A stretch of 64,000 nt of DNA from Amycolatopsis suaedae (GTDB lineage: Bacteria; Actinomycetota; Actinomycetes; Mycobacteriales; Pseudonocardiaceae), in NCBI RefSeq assembly GCF_004214935.1, contig NZ_SFCC01000017.1, positions 62,001 through 126,000 of the forward strand, in the 5' to 3' direction. Positions 1 through 8,137 of this stretch are shown piece by piece (positions within the stretch are counted from its first letter, which is position 1; every line of letters begins with the position of its first letter). Both the position numbers and the translations under genes were made by a program. The notes under the pieces were generated by a model. The model made no database searches. It was not told the origin of the DNA and worked only from the letters and a program-made list of their open reading frames with translations.

Positions 1-664
1 CCATCGCGGTGCCCTCCTCGACGATCAGCGAGTACGCCGACACGTGGTCCACCTCCGCGGCGACCACGGCGTCCAGCGACGCCCGCAGGTCGTCCACCCG
101 CTCCCCCGGCGTGCCGTAGATCAGGTCAAGGTTGACGTGCTCGAAACCGGCCGAACGGGCCTCGATGGCCGCCAGCACCGGACGGCCGGGCGTGTGCACC
201 CGGTCCAGCACCGCCAGCACGTGCCGGGCGGCCGACTGCATGCCCAGCGACACCCGGGTGTAGCCGGCGTCCCGGATGCCGGCGAAGAACTCCGGCGAGG
301 TCGACTCCGGGTTCGCCTCGGTGGTGACCTCGGCGCCCCGGGCCAGGCCGAACGACGACCGCACGGCGTCCAGCACCGACGCCAGCCCGTCCGCGCCCAG
401 CAGCGACGGCGTGCCGCCGCCGACGAACACCGTCTCGGCGGGCGGCGGGCCGCCCAGCACGCGGGCGGCCAGGTCCAGCTCCCGGCGCAGGCCGTCCAGC
501 CAGGACGCCGGCGAGGAGTCCGAGCCGAGCTCGCCCGCGGTGTAGGTGTTGAAGTCGCAGTACCCGCAGCGGGTCGCGCAGAACGGCACGTGCACGTACA
601 CGCCGAACGGCCGCGTGCCCAGCCCCTCCAGTGCCGCCTGCGGCAGCACCTCAAGCTCGCTCAC
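1..664 (-). CDS. hemW: HemW-type radical SAM heme chaperone (C-terminal part missing at window edge)
   Basis: The protein belongs to the HemW family (formerly called oxygen-independent coproporphyrinogen III oxidase-like), which carries heme to target proteins. The start is GTG at 664-662 and 221 codons are visible before the window edge, so the C-terminal half is missing. The N-terminus reads VYVHVPFC with a CxxxCxxC cluster at residues 29, 33 and 36, which is the radical SAM 4Fe-4S site. It is followed by FVGGGTPSLL and an EANPES segment typical of the family. It is transcribed away from the sulfite reductase operon and shares the 300 bp gap with its leader. In actinobacteria hemW usually lies beside hrcA and lepA. 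Here lepA is about 18 kb away. Confidence 0.93.
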   Translation of the reverse strand, partial: MSELEVLPQAALEGLGTRPFGVYVHVPFCATRCGYCDFNTYTAGELGSDSSPASWLDGLRRELDLAARVLGGPPPAETVFVGGGTPSLLGADGLASVLDAVRSSFGLARGAEVTTEANPESTSPEFFAGIRDAGYTRVSLGMQSAARHVLAVLDRVHTPGRPVLAAIEARSAGFEHVNLDLIYGTPGERVDDLRASLDAVVAAEVDHVSAYSLIVEEGTAM

Positions 665-755
665 TACCCCTCCGCGAATGTCAAGCCCCTCCGGCCGGCT
701 CCCAGCATGCGGACCGGCCTGGACCACATAGTGGGCCGGTGGCACCCTGGGATAC

Positions 756-833
756 GTGACTCGTGCCGGTACCGCCCTCGTGGTTCGTCGCCACGTCGAC
801 TACCTGCGCGTCGCGAGCTCCCTGTGCCGGTAG
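756..833 (+). promoter_or_regulatory. Putative cysteine-sensing leader peptide upstream of sulfite reductase
   Basis: A 25-codon reading frame (GTG 756, TAG 831-833) ends in ...VRRHVDYLRVASSLCR. Actinobacterial sulfur genes are often preceded by short leader peptides with an RRHVDL-x-R-x-x-S-x-LC type ending. Cysteine-rich leader peptides are known to act as translational sensors of cysteine shortage in Mycobacterium. The match to that pattern (RRHVD, then Arg, Ser and a near-terminal Cys) and the position 135 bp before the sulfite reductase start make this a good candidate. The ribosome binding site is weak, and a GTG at 780 is an alternative start. A stop at 729-731 limits the frame upstream. 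Confidence 0.75.
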
Positions 834-945
834 CACCGCTGACCCGCCGACCCACCACGTGTCAGGACCGTCGGGCACCGTCGCGCGCCGTGTGAAGGGA
901 CTCCCCCACGGTACTTCCCGGAACCGCCCGGGCGCGAACCGGTGC

Positions 946-961
946 CCTCCATCCCCGGAGG
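946..961 (+). promoter_or_regulatory. Hairpin that can sequester the sulfite reductase Shine-Dalgarno
   Basis: CCTCC at 946-950 is exactly complementary to GGAGG at 957-961 with a six-base loop. GGAGGA is the ribosome binding site of the next gene, six bases before its ATG at 969. The sequence shows the complementarity directly. A role in translational attenuation coupled to the leader peptide at 756-833 is inference. Confidence 0.5.
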
Positions 962-968
962 ACATCAC

Positions 969-2648
969 ATGGCCGCGCCAACCCGCACCGCCCGTCCCAA
1001 ACAGCGCCGCGGCGAGGGCCAGTGGGCGCTGGGGTACCGGGAGCCGCTCAACCCCAACGAGCGCTCCAAGAAGGACGACCACCCGCTCAACGTCCGCGCC
1101 CGCATCGAGAACATCTACGCCCACCGCGGCTTCGACTCGATCGACCCCGGCGACCTGCGCGGGCGGTTCCGCTGGTTCGGCCTGTACACCCAGCGCAAGC
1201 CCGGCATCGACGGCGGCCGCACCGCGACGCTGGAGCCGAAGGAGCTCGACGACCGCTACTTCATGCTGCGGGTCCGGGTCGACGGCGGCGCGCTGACCAC
1301 CGAGCAGCTGGCCGTGCTGGGCGAGATCTCGCAGACGCACGCCCGCGACACCGCTGACATCACCGACCGGCAGAACATCCAGTACCACTGGATCCAGATC
1401 GAGGACATCCCGGCGATCTGGGCCAAGCTGGAGAACGCGGGCATGACCACCATGGAGGCCTGCGGTGACAGTCCGCGGGTCATCCTCGGCTCGCCGCTGG
1501 CCGGGATCGCCGCCGACGAGGTGATCGACGGCACACCGGCGATCGACGAGATCAAGCGCCGCTACGTCGGCGACCCGGCCTACGCCAACCTGCCGCGCAA
1601 GTTCAAGACCGCCATCTCCGGCCTGCCCGACGTGGCACACGAGGTGCACGACGTCGCGTTCGTCGGCGTCGACCACCCCGAGCACGGCCCCGGATTCGAC
1701 GTGTGGGTCGGCGGCGGCCTGTCCACCAACCCGATGATCGGCCAGCGCCTGGGCGCCTGGGTGCCGCGCGACGAGGTGCCCGAGGTGTGGGAGGGCGTGA
1801 TCAGCATCTTCCGCGACTACGGCTACCGCAGGCTGCGCAGTCGGGCGCGGCTGAAGTACCTGGTCAAGGACTGGGGCGCGGAGAAGTTCCGCCAGGTGCT
1901 GCAGGACGAGTACCTCAAGCGGGAGCTGATCGACGGCCCGGCGCCGGAGGTGCCCGAGCGCCCGGCCGACCACGTCGGCGTGCACCGGCAGAAGGACGGC
2001 AAGTTCTACCTGGGCGCCGCGCCGGTCGCCGGCCGGGTGTCCGGCTCGACGCTGCTGGCCGTGGCCAAGGCCGCCGAGCGCGCCGGGTCGAACCGGGTAC
2101 GGCTCACCCCGCAGCAGAAGCTGGTGGTGCTCGACGTGCCGGAGGCCGAGGTCGCCACCGTACGCGGCGAGCTGGCCGAGCTGGGCCTGTCCACCGAGCC
2201 GTCGCCGTGGCGGCGCGGCGTGATGGCGTGCACCGGGCTGGAGTTCTGCAAGCTGGCCATCGTCGAGACCAAGGCGCGGGCCGAGCGGCTGGTGGCCGAC
2301 CTGGAGAAGCGGCTAGCCGACATCCAGTCCGAAGTGGAGCATCCGGTGACGGTTCACCTCAACGGCTGCCCGAACTCCTGCGCCCGCATTCAGACCGCCG
2401 ACATCGGCCTGAAGGGCCAGATCGTCACCGACGACGACGGCAGGCAGGTCGAGGGCTTCCAGGTGCACCTGGGCGGCGGGCTCGGGCTGGACGCCGGATT
2501 CGGCCGGAAACTGCGTGGCCACAAGGTGACCAGTGACGAGCTGACCGAGTACGTGGAACGCGTCGTGCGCCACTACGTCGCCGGACGCGAGCCGGGTGAG
2601 CGGTTCCCGCAGTGGGTCGCCCGTGCCGAGGAGGCGCAACTCCAGTGA
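969..2648 (+). CDS. sirA: Ferredoxin-dependent assimilatory sulfite reductase (siroheme, 4Fe-4S)
   Basis: The enzyme reduces sulfite to sulfide with six electrons, probably from ferredoxin, in the cytoplasm. The 559-residue product has the duplicated nitrite/sulfite reductase layout. Its siroheme/4Fe-4S ligands appear as ACTGLEFCK and, about 40 residues later, NGCPNSCAR. ATG 969 is chosen because GGAGGA lies six bases upstream. A GTG at 942 has no such site. The gene begins the operon and overlaps the next reading frame by four bases (GTGA). Sulfite rather than nitrite as substrate is inferred from the APS reductase and ATP sulfurylase genes downstream. Expression is probably controlled by the upstream leader peptide and hairpin. 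Confidence 0.95.
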   Translation: MAAPTRTARPKQRRGEGQWALGYREPLNPNERSKKDDHPLNVRARIENIYAHRGFDSIDPGDLRGRFRWFGLYTQRKPGIDGGRTATLEPKELDDRYFMLRVRVDGGALTTEQLAVLGEISQTHARDTADITDRQNIQYHWIQIEDIPAIWAKLENAGMTTMEACGDSPRVILGSPLAGIAADEVIDGTPAIDEIKRRYVGDPAYANLPRKFKTAISGLPDVAHEVHDVAFVGVDHPEHGPGFDVWVGGGLSTNPMIGQRLGAWVPRDEVPEVWEGVISIFRDYGYRRLRSRARLKYLVKDWGAEKFRQVLQDEYLKRELIDGPAPEVPERPADHVGVHRQKDGKFYLGAAPVAGRVSGSTLLAVAKAAERAGSNRVRLTPQQKLVVLDVPEAEVATVRGELAELGLSTEPSPWRRGVMACTGLEFCKLAIVETKARAERLVADLEKRLADIQSEVEHPVTVHLNGCPNSCARIQTADIGLKGQIVTDDDGRQVEGFQVHLGGGLGLDAGFGRKLRGHKVTSDELTEYVERVVRHYVAGREPGERFPQWVARAEEAQLQ

Positions 2649-2809
2649 CGGCGGCGAGTTCGACCGAGCGCGCGGTCCCCTTCCACTGCCCCTACTGCGG
2701 TGACGAGGACCTGCGCCCGGAAGAAGACCGCGCCTGGCTGTGTTCGGCCTGTAGAAGGGTTTTCTCGGTGAAGTTCCTCGGACTGTCGCTTCCGGAGGCG
2801 AGCAGATGA
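2645..2809 (+). CDS. Small zinc-ribbon protein of the sulfate assimilation operon
   Basis: This 54-residue frame starts with GTG overlapping the sulfite reductase stop (GTGA) and ends in ATGA overlapping cysH, so it is translationally coupled on both sides. It contains HCPYCGDE and LCSACRR, two CxxC knuckles 21 residues apart that should bind one zinc ion. Small zinc-ribbon frames between sulfite reductase and cysH recur in actinobacteria. Their function is not established. A role as metal or redox partner of the reductases is possible but is only inferred from position. Confidence 0.85.
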   Translation: MTAASSTERAVPFHCPYCGDEDLRPEEDRAWLCSACRRVFSVKFLGLSLPEASR

Positions 2810-3501
2810 CCACCACCACGGACTGGAAGACGGTGGCGGACCGCGCGTCCGCCGAACTGGCCGACGCCGGCGCGCTGGAAGCGCTGCGGTGGACGGCGGA
2901 GACCTTCGGCGACGACTTCATCGTCGCCTCCAACATGCAGGACGCCGTGCTGATCGACCTGGCAACACAGGTCAAGCCGGACGTCGACGTGCTGTTCCTG
3001 GAGACCGGCTACCACTTCGCCGAGACCATCGGCACCCGCGACGCCGTGGCCACGGTGTACCCGGACGTGCGGATCGTCAACGCGCAGGCCGGGCAGAGCG
3101 TCGCCGAGCAGGACGCCGAGCACGGGCCGAAGCTGCACGACCGCGACCCGAACCTGTGCTGTCACCTGCGCAAGGTGGTGCCGTTGCGGGCGACGCTGGG
3201 CCGGTACTCGGCGTGGGTCACCGGCGTGCGCAGGGTCGACGCCCCCACCCGGGCCAACACCCCGATCGTCGGCTGGGACGAGCGCAACGGCCTGGTGAAG
3301 ATCAACCCGCTGGCGGCGTGGAGCGACGAGGAGTTCAACGGCTACATCCGCGAGCACTCCATCCTGGAGAACCCGCTGGTGTCGGCCGGTTACCCGTCGA
3401 TCGGCTGCGCGCCGTGCACGGCGAAGGTGGCGCCCGGCGCCGACCCGCGCAGCGGCCGCTGGGCCGGCCAGTCCAAGACCGAGTGCGGCCTGCACGGCTG
3501 A
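2806..3501 (+). CDS. cysH: Adenylyl-sulfate (APS) reductase, iron-sulfur type
   Basis: The enzyme reduces activated sulfate to sulfite using thioredoxin. The 231-residue product has the PP-loop reductase fold. It has the paired cysteines of the 4Fe-4S type, LCCHLRK near residue 120 and GCAPCTAK near residue 205, and ends in the catalytic ECGLHG tail. The iron-sulfur cysteines imply APS rather than PAPS as substrate, which agrees with the absence of an APS kinase (cysC) in the cluster. The start ATG overlaps the preceding stop. An 18-base gap separates it from cysD. Confidence 0.95.
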   Translation: MTTTTDWKTVADRASAELADAGALEALRWTAETFGDDFIVASNMQDAVLIDLATQVKPDVDVLFLETGYHFAETIGTRDAVATVYPDVRIVNAQAGQSVAEQDAEHGPKLHDRDPNLCCHLRKVVPLRATLGRYSAWVTGVRRVDAPTRANTPIVGWDERNGLVKINPLAAWSDEEFNGYIREHSILENPLVSAGYPSIGCAPCTAKVAPGADPRSGRWAGQSKTECGLHG

Positions 3502-3519
3502 GAGCCGGAGAGGAAACCG

Positions 3520-4431
3520 ATGACGACCGCTGTTCCCGCGACCCGGGACAACCTGGCAGCACTGGAGTCCGAGGCCATCCACGTGTTCCGGGAGGTGGCC
3601 GGGGAGTTCGACCGGCCGGTGATCCTGTTCTCCGGTGGCAAGGACTCCACGCTGCTGCTGCACCTGGCGATCAAGGCGTTCTGGCCCGCGCCGGTGCCGT
3701 TCCCGTTGCTGCACGTGGACACCGGCCACAACTTCGACGAGGTAATCGAGTTCCGCGACCGGGTGGTGGCCCGGCACGGGCTGCGGCTGGTGGTGGCCAG
3801 GGTGCAGGACTGGATCGACGACGGCAGGCTGGCCGAGCGGCCGGACGGCACCCGCAACCCGTTGCAGACCCAGCCGCTGCTGGACACCATCACCGAGCAC
3901 AGGTTCGACGCGGTGTTCGGCGGCGGGCGCCGGGACGAGGAGCGGGCCAGGGCCAAGGAGCGGATCTTCAGCCTGCGCAACGCGTTCGGCCAGTGGGAGC
4001 CCCGCAGGCAGCGGCCGGAGCTGTGGAACCTGTACAACGGCAGGCACCGGCCGGGTGAGCACGTGCGGGTGTTCCCGCTGTCCAACTGGACCGAGGCCGA
4101 CGTGTGGCACTACATCGCCCGCGAGGGCGTCGAGCTGCCCTCGATCTACTACGCGCACCGGCGCAAGGTGTACCGCCGCGACGGCATGTGGCTGACCGAG
4201 GGGCCGTGGGGCGGGCCGCGCGACGGCGAGGAGGTCACCGAGCTGACCGTGCGTTACCGCACGGTCGGCGACGGCTCGTGCACCGGCGCCGTGGAGTCCA
4301 CGGCGTCCACAGTGGACGAGGTCATCGCCGAGGTCCAGGCCAGCCGGCTCACCGAGCGCGGCGCCACCCGGGCCGACGACCGGCTGTCCGAGGCGGCCAT
4401 GGAAGACCGCAAGCGGGAGGGTTACTTCTAG
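3520..4431 (+). CDS. cysD: Sulfate adenylyltransferase small subunit
   Basis: This is the catalytic subunit of ATP sulfurylase, which adenylates sulfate to APS and partners with the GTPase CysN. The 303-residue protein has the PP-loop SGGKDSTLLLHLA near residue 40 and the family C-terminus AAMEDRKREGYF. A GGAGAGGAAA ribosome binding site precedes ATG 3520. In most genomes cysD and cysN abut or overlap. Here the stop codon is immediately followed by a 162 bp palindromic element that separates the two genes. Confidence 0.97.
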   Translation: MTTAVPATRDNLAALESEAIHVFREVAGEFDRPVILFSGGKDSTLLLHLAIKAFWPAPVPFPLLHVDTGHNFDEVIEFRDRVVARHGLRLVVARVQDWIDDGRLAERPDGTRNPLQTQPLLDTITEHRFDAVFGGGRRDEERARAKERIFSLRNAFGQWEPRRQRPELWNLYNGRHRPGEHVRVFPLSNWTEADVWHYIAREGVELPSIYYAHRRKVYRRDGMWLTEGPWGGPRDGEEVTELTVRYRTVGDGSCTGAVESTASTVDEVIAEVQASRLTERGATRADDRLSEAAMEDRKREGYF

Positions 4432-4592
4432 TGTCCGCCATCAGAAATCCGCTGTGTAATTCGCCGGCCCAGCTTCTCGCTGGCGGCGTTGCCGGTCCGC
4501 CCGAGTACGGTCCAGTACGAGGGCAAACCGGCGCCTTGCCAGCGAAAACCTGGACTCGACGACTTACGCACCGGACTTCTGATGGAGGACAC
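4431..4592. mobile_element. 162 bp full-length palindromic element (MITE-like) between cysD and cysN
   Basis: The whole cysD-cysN gap is one imperfect palindrome. The outer 30 bases (4431-4460 and the reverse complement of 4563-4592) agree at 25 positions, including GTGTCC and CCATCAGAA. Inner arms TCGCTGGC (4477-4484) and GCCAGCGA (4538-4545), and GCCGGT/ACCGGC, continue the pairing. The centre at 4511/4512 is flanked by two GTAC tetramers. There is no coding capacity and no clear target duplication. This fits a miniature inverted-repeat transposable element, although a conserved giant RNA hairpin cannot be excluded. The right arm supplies the GGAGG ribosome binding site of cysN (4584-4588). 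Confidence 0.8.
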
Positions 4593-4594
4593 TC

Positions 4595-5857
4595 GTGAGT
4601 TCCCTGTTGAGGCTGGCCACCGCGGGCAGCGTGGACGACGGGAAGTCGACCCTGGTCGGCAGGCTGCTCTACGACACCAAGTCGGTGCTGGCCGACCAGC
4701 TCGACGCGGTCACCCGCGCGTCGGTCGACAAGGGTCTGTCCACACCGGACCTCTCGCTGCTGGTGGACGGCCTGCGCTCGGAACGCGAGCAGGGCATCAC
4801 CATCGACGTGGCCTACCGCTACTTCGCCACCCCGCAGCGCAGCTTCGTGCTGGCCGACACGCCGGGACACGTGCAGTACACCCGTAACACGGTGACCGGC
4901 GCGTCCACCGCGCAGCTGGCGGTGCTGCTGGTCGACGCCCGCAACGGCGTGGTCGAGCAGACCCGGCGGCACGCCGCCGTGCTGGCGCTGCTCGGTGTGC
5001 CCCGGCTGGTGCTGGCGGTCAACAAGATCGACCTGGTCTCCTACGACGAGGCCGCCTTCGCGGTGATCGCCAAGGAGTTCGCCGCGCACGCGGCGTCGCT
5101 GGGGTACGCCGAGGGCGCGGTGCTGTCGATCCCGGTGTCGGCACTGCACGGCGACAACGTCGCCAGGGCGTCGGAGCACACCCCGTGGTACACCGGCCCG
5201 ACCCTGCTGGAGCACCTGGAGCAGGTGCCGGTGGCGGCCGACCCGCACGACGCCGCGTTCCGCTTCCCGGTGCAGTACGTCATCCGGCCCCGCACGCCCG
5301 AGCACCCCGACTACCGCGGCTACGCCGGCCAGATCGCGGCCGGCACGGTCCGTCCCGGCGACGAGGTCGTCGTCCTGCCGCAGGGCCTGCGCACCACGGT
5401 GGAGCGCATCGACACCGCGGACGGTCCGCTCGGCGAGGCGGCCACCGGCACCTCGGTGACGGTGCTGCTGGCCGACGACCTCGACATCGCCAGGGGCGAC
5501 CTGATCGCCGCGGCGGACGCGCCACCGCGGGTCACCGACGAACTCGCCGCGACGCTGTGCTGGCTGTCCGGAACGCCGCTGCGCGCGGGCGCGAAGGTGC
5601 TGCTCAAGCACGGCGCCCGCACCGTGCAAGCCATCGTCAGCGAGTTGACCGCGCGGTTCGACGAGCAGAGCCTGTCCACAGTGGAGGCACCGGAGTCGCT
5701 GGAACTCAACGACATCGGCCGCGCCGTCCTGCGCACCGCGGAGGAGATCCCGGTCGACGACTACGGCACCAGCCCGCGCACCGGGGCGTTCCTGCTCATC
5801 GACCCGAAAAACGGGGACACCCTGGCCGCCGGAATGGTCGGCGAACGGTTCGCATGA
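4595..5857 (+). CDS. cysN: Sulfate adenylyltransferase large subunit, GTPase
   Basis: This GTPase drives the unfavourable ATP sulfurylase reaction. The 420-residue protein has the G1 loop GSVDDGKSTL at the N-terminus, the G3 motif DTPGHVQYTRN and the G4 motif NKIDL, followed by EF-Tu-like beta-barrel domains. It has no C-terminal APS kinase domain, so it is CysN and not a CysNC fusion. GTG 4595 is the start because GGAGG lies six bases upstream. That site lies inside the terminal inverted repeat of the palindromic element. The stop overlaps the chelatase start (ATGA). Confidence 0.97.
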   Translation: MSSLLRLATAGSVDDGKSTLVGRLLYDTKSVLADQLDAVTRASVDKGLSTPDLSLLVDGLRSEREQGITIDVAYRYFATPQRSFVLADTPGHVQYTRNTVTGASTAQLAVLLVDARNGVVEQTRRHAAVLALLGVPRLVLAVNKIDLVSYDEAAFAVIAKEFAAHAASLGYAEGAVLSIPVSALHGDNVARASEHTPWYTGPTLLEHLEQVPVAADPHDAAFRFPVQYVIRPRTPEHPDYRGYAGQIAAGTVRPGDEVVVLPQGLRTTVERIDTADGPLGEAATGTSVTVLLADDLDIARGDLIAAADAPPRVTDELAATLCWLSGTPLRAGAKVLLKHGARTVQAIVSELTARFDEQSLSTVEAPESLELNDIGRAVLRTAEEIPVDDYGTSPRTGAFLLIDPKNGDTLAAGMVGERFA

Positions 5858-6588
5858 CCCGGGCGCTTCTCGCCGTCGCCCACGGCAGCAGGGATCCGCG
5901 GTCGGCGGCGACGATCCGCGCGCTCACCGAGCGGGTCCGGGCCACCGCGCCGGACCTCGTGGTGCGGGAGGCCTTCCTCGACCTGTCCGAACCGTCGGTG
6001 CCCGGAGCGCTGGCCGGGTTGCACGCGCGGGGACACCGGGACGTGGTGGTTGTGCCGCTGCTGCTGGGCAGTGCCTACCACGCGCGGGTGGACCTGCCCG
6101 CGCTGCTCGAGCGGGCCACGGCCGAGCTGCCCGGCCTGACGGTCACCACGTCGGCGGTGCTCGGGACCGACCCGGTGCTGACCGGGCTGGCGACGGACCG
6201 GCTGCTGGCGACCGGCGCCGACCCGGCCGATCCGGAACTGGGTGTGCTGCTGGCGGCCGTCGGGTCCTCGCACGCACCGGCCAACGACGCGGTGTCCCGG
6301 CTGGCCGCGCGCTGGCAGGCCGTCCACGGCTGCCGGGTGAGCGCGGCGTTCGCCAGCGCCGCCGCCCCGGACGTCCCGGCCGCGCTGGCACGGCTGCGCG
6401 CGAAGGGTGCGCGCCGGTTCGCCGTGGCCTCCTGGTTCCTGGCCCCCGGCCTGCTGCCCGACCGCGTCGCCCGGCTGGCGGGTGCGGGCGTCGCGATGGC
6501 CGCACCGCTTGGTCCAGACCAGCGGGTCGCCGACCTGGTACTGACCCGCTACCGGGAGACGGTCGCCGGCGCACTCCGTTCGGCCTAA
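5854..6588 (+). CDS. Sirohydrochlorin chelatase, CbiX/SirB family
   Basis: The protein probably inserts iron into sirohydrochlorin, giving the siroheme needed by the sulfite reductase at the head of the operon. It begins MTRALLAVAHGSRDPRS, the conserved N-terminal metal-site motif. It has two CbiX repeats: the second half again shows GVLLAAVGSSHAPAN and a late FLAPGLLPDR. The length of 244 residues fits the two-domain SirB type. The ATG overlaps the cysN stop by four bases. Cobalt chelation for cobalamin is the alternative, but operon context favours iron. Confidence 0.9.
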   Translation: MTRALLAVAHGSRDPRSAATIRALTERVRATAPDLVVREAFLDLSEPSVPGALAGLHARGHRDVVVVPLLLGSAYHARVDLPALLERATAELPGLTVTTSAVLGTDPVLTGLATDRLLATGADPADPELGVLLAAVGSSHAPANDAVSRLAARWQAVHGCRVSAAFASAAAPDVPAALARLRAKGARRFAVASWFLAPGLLPDRVARLAGAGVAMAAPLGPDQRVADLVLTRYRETVAGALRSA

Positions 6589-6612
6589 TTGGTGAATGTT
6601 CTTCACGTACTC

Positions 6613-6642
6613 TTGACGAACTAGTTAACCAGCGAGTAACTA
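6613..6642 (+). promoter_or_regulatory. Candidate housekeeping promoter for the secreted protein gene
   Basis: TTGACG at 6613-6618 and TAACTA at 6637-6642 are separated by 18 bases in an unusually AT-rich patch just after the chelatase stop. They resemble a primary sigma factor -35/-10 pair. The next start codon is 56 bases downstream. No terminator hairpin was seen between the chelatase stop and this promoter. Confidence 0.45.
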
Positions 6643-6697
6643 TCTAACAGCGACCCGGGTCCTCCCCTTTCCCCACACCTCTCCCTAGGCGGAAAAG

Positions 6698-7336
6698 ATG
6701 AAGACAACGCTGTCTCGCCCTGCCCGGATTCTCGCCGCCGCCACGGCGGCACTCGGCGCCGCGTGCGTCCTGGCCGTCCCGGCCAGCGCGGCTCCCGCGA
6801 CCGTGACCTTCGACTGCGAGGCCCGGCCGCCGATCGTCGGCCCGCAGCACGCCAAGTTCGACCAGGACGCCACCGTCACCGCACCGGCGACGGTCGCCCC
6901 CGGCGGCGCGCTGGACGTCGTCATCGACCCGGCGGCCAACACAGTGCCCGCCGAGGTCGCCGGCTACAAGATCAAGCACATCAAGACCTTCGCCCTGAAG
7001 ATCCCGATCCCGGCCAACTCCACCTGGGTCGGCGCGGACCTGACCGGCGGCTCCGGCCTCGGCCCCACCCCGCCGAAGATCGAGGTGTCCGGCAACGTGG
7101 CCACGCTGAGCTTCCCCGGCCCGCTCGCCGGCGGTGCCGCGTTCGAGCTGCCCACCGTGACCGCGCACCTCAAGGCGGGCACGTCGGGCACGATCGAGAC
7201 CAAGCTGGCCGGCAGCAGCTACGCCGACCCCGGGCTGACGTTCACCGCGGTCGTCACGCAGCTGGTCGACATCGAGGCCCCGACCTCGTGCTTCCCCAAC
7301 CCGAGCCCGGTCTTCACCAAGACCACGATCGGCTAG
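6698..7336 (+). CDS. Secreted protein of unknown function
   Basis: The 212-residue product has a Sec signal peptide: basic MKTTLSRPAR, a hydrophobic alanine-rich core, and a likely AxA cleavage after VPASA. The mature part is a beta-rich, glycine/proline-rich domain with one cysteine near its start (TFDCEA) and one near its end (TSCFPN), which could form a disulfide. Similar one-domain exported proteins are common in actinomycetes and sometimes carry weak dehydratase or cyclase labels. No catalytic motif is visible to support that. GGCGGAAAAG precedes the ATG. Confidence 0.8.
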   Translation: MKTTLSRPARILAAATAALGAACVLAVPASAAPATVTFDCEARPPIVGPQHAKFDQDATVTAPATVAPGGALDVVIDPAANTVPAEVAGYKIKHIKTFALKIPIPANSTWVGADLTGGSGLGPTPPKIEVSGNVATLSFPGPLAGGAAFELPTVTAHLKAGTSGTIETKLAGSSYADPGLTFTAVVTQLVDIEAPTSCFPNPSPVFTKTTIG

Positions 7337-7363
7337 GAAGCGCCGTGTGCGAGGGTGTCGGTC

Positions 7364-8137
7364 ATGGCTGACGAACTCGTGCACTACGCGGTGGCCGGTG
7401 GTACGGCCACCATCACCCTGGACTCCCCGCACAACCGCAACGCGCTGTCCGCGCAGCTGCGGTCCGAGCTCAGTGCGGGGCTGTCCAGGGCCGCCGAGGA
7501 CGACGAGGTCCGGGTGATCGTGCTCGATCACACCGGGCCCGTCTTCTGCGCGGGCATGGACCTCAAGGAGGCCCGCGGCGCGGGCGCGGGCGACCAGGGC
7601 GTCAACGAGTTCCCGCGCATCCTCGAACAACTGTGGACCAGCCCCAAACCGGTCGTGGCGAAGCTGGCCGGGCCGGCCCGGGCCGGCGGCATCGGCATGG
7701 TGGCGGCCTGCGACATCGCCGTCGCGGTCACCTCGGCGACGTTCGCGTTCACCGAGGTCCGCATCGGCGTCATCCCGGCGGTGATCTCGCTCACCGTGCT
7801 GCCCCGGCTCAACCCCCGGGCCGCGCACGAGCTGTTCCTCACCGGCGACACGTTCGACGCCCGCCGTGCCGCCGAGATCGGCCTGATCAACTCGGCGGTG
7901 GAGCCGGACGCGCTCGACGAGGAGGTGCGCCGTTACGTCGGCGCGCTCGCGCTGGGCGGTCCCAAGGCACTGGCGGCCACGAAGACGCTGCTCAGCTCGC
8001 CCCGCCCGGCGACACCCGCCGACGGCTTCGCCGAGATGACCGCGCTGTCGACGCGGTTCTTCGCCAGCCCGGAGGGTCAGGAGGGCATCACGGCGTTCGC
8101 CCAGAAGCGCAAGCCGAACTGGGTGCCCGAAGCCTAG
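7364..8137 (+). CDS. Enoyl-CoA hydratase/isomerase family protein
   Basis: This is a crotonase-fold protein of 257 residues that probably hydrates or isomerises an enoyl-CoA. Oxyanion-hole segments are visible as VFCAGMDLKEA and ARAGGIGMVAACDIAVA, followed by TFAFTEVRIGVIP. ATG 7364 is preferred over GTG 7355 because GAGGG lies eight bases before it. The stop shares a CTAG with the convergent barstar gene, so the two ends overlap by four bases. The exact acyl-CoA substrate cannot be read from sequence. Confidence 0.92.
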   Translation: MADELVHYAVAGGTATITLDSPHNRNALSAQLRSELSAGLSRAAEDDEVRVIVLDHTGPVFCAGMDLKEARGAGAGDQGVNEFPRILEQLWTSPKPVVAKLAGPARAGGIGMVAACDIAVAVTSATFAFTEVRIGVIPAVISLTVLPRLNPRAAHELFLTGDTFDARRAAEIGLINSAVEPDALDEEVRRYVGALALGGPKALAATKTLLSSPRPATPADGFAEMTALSTRFFASPEGQEGITAFAQKRKPNWVPEA

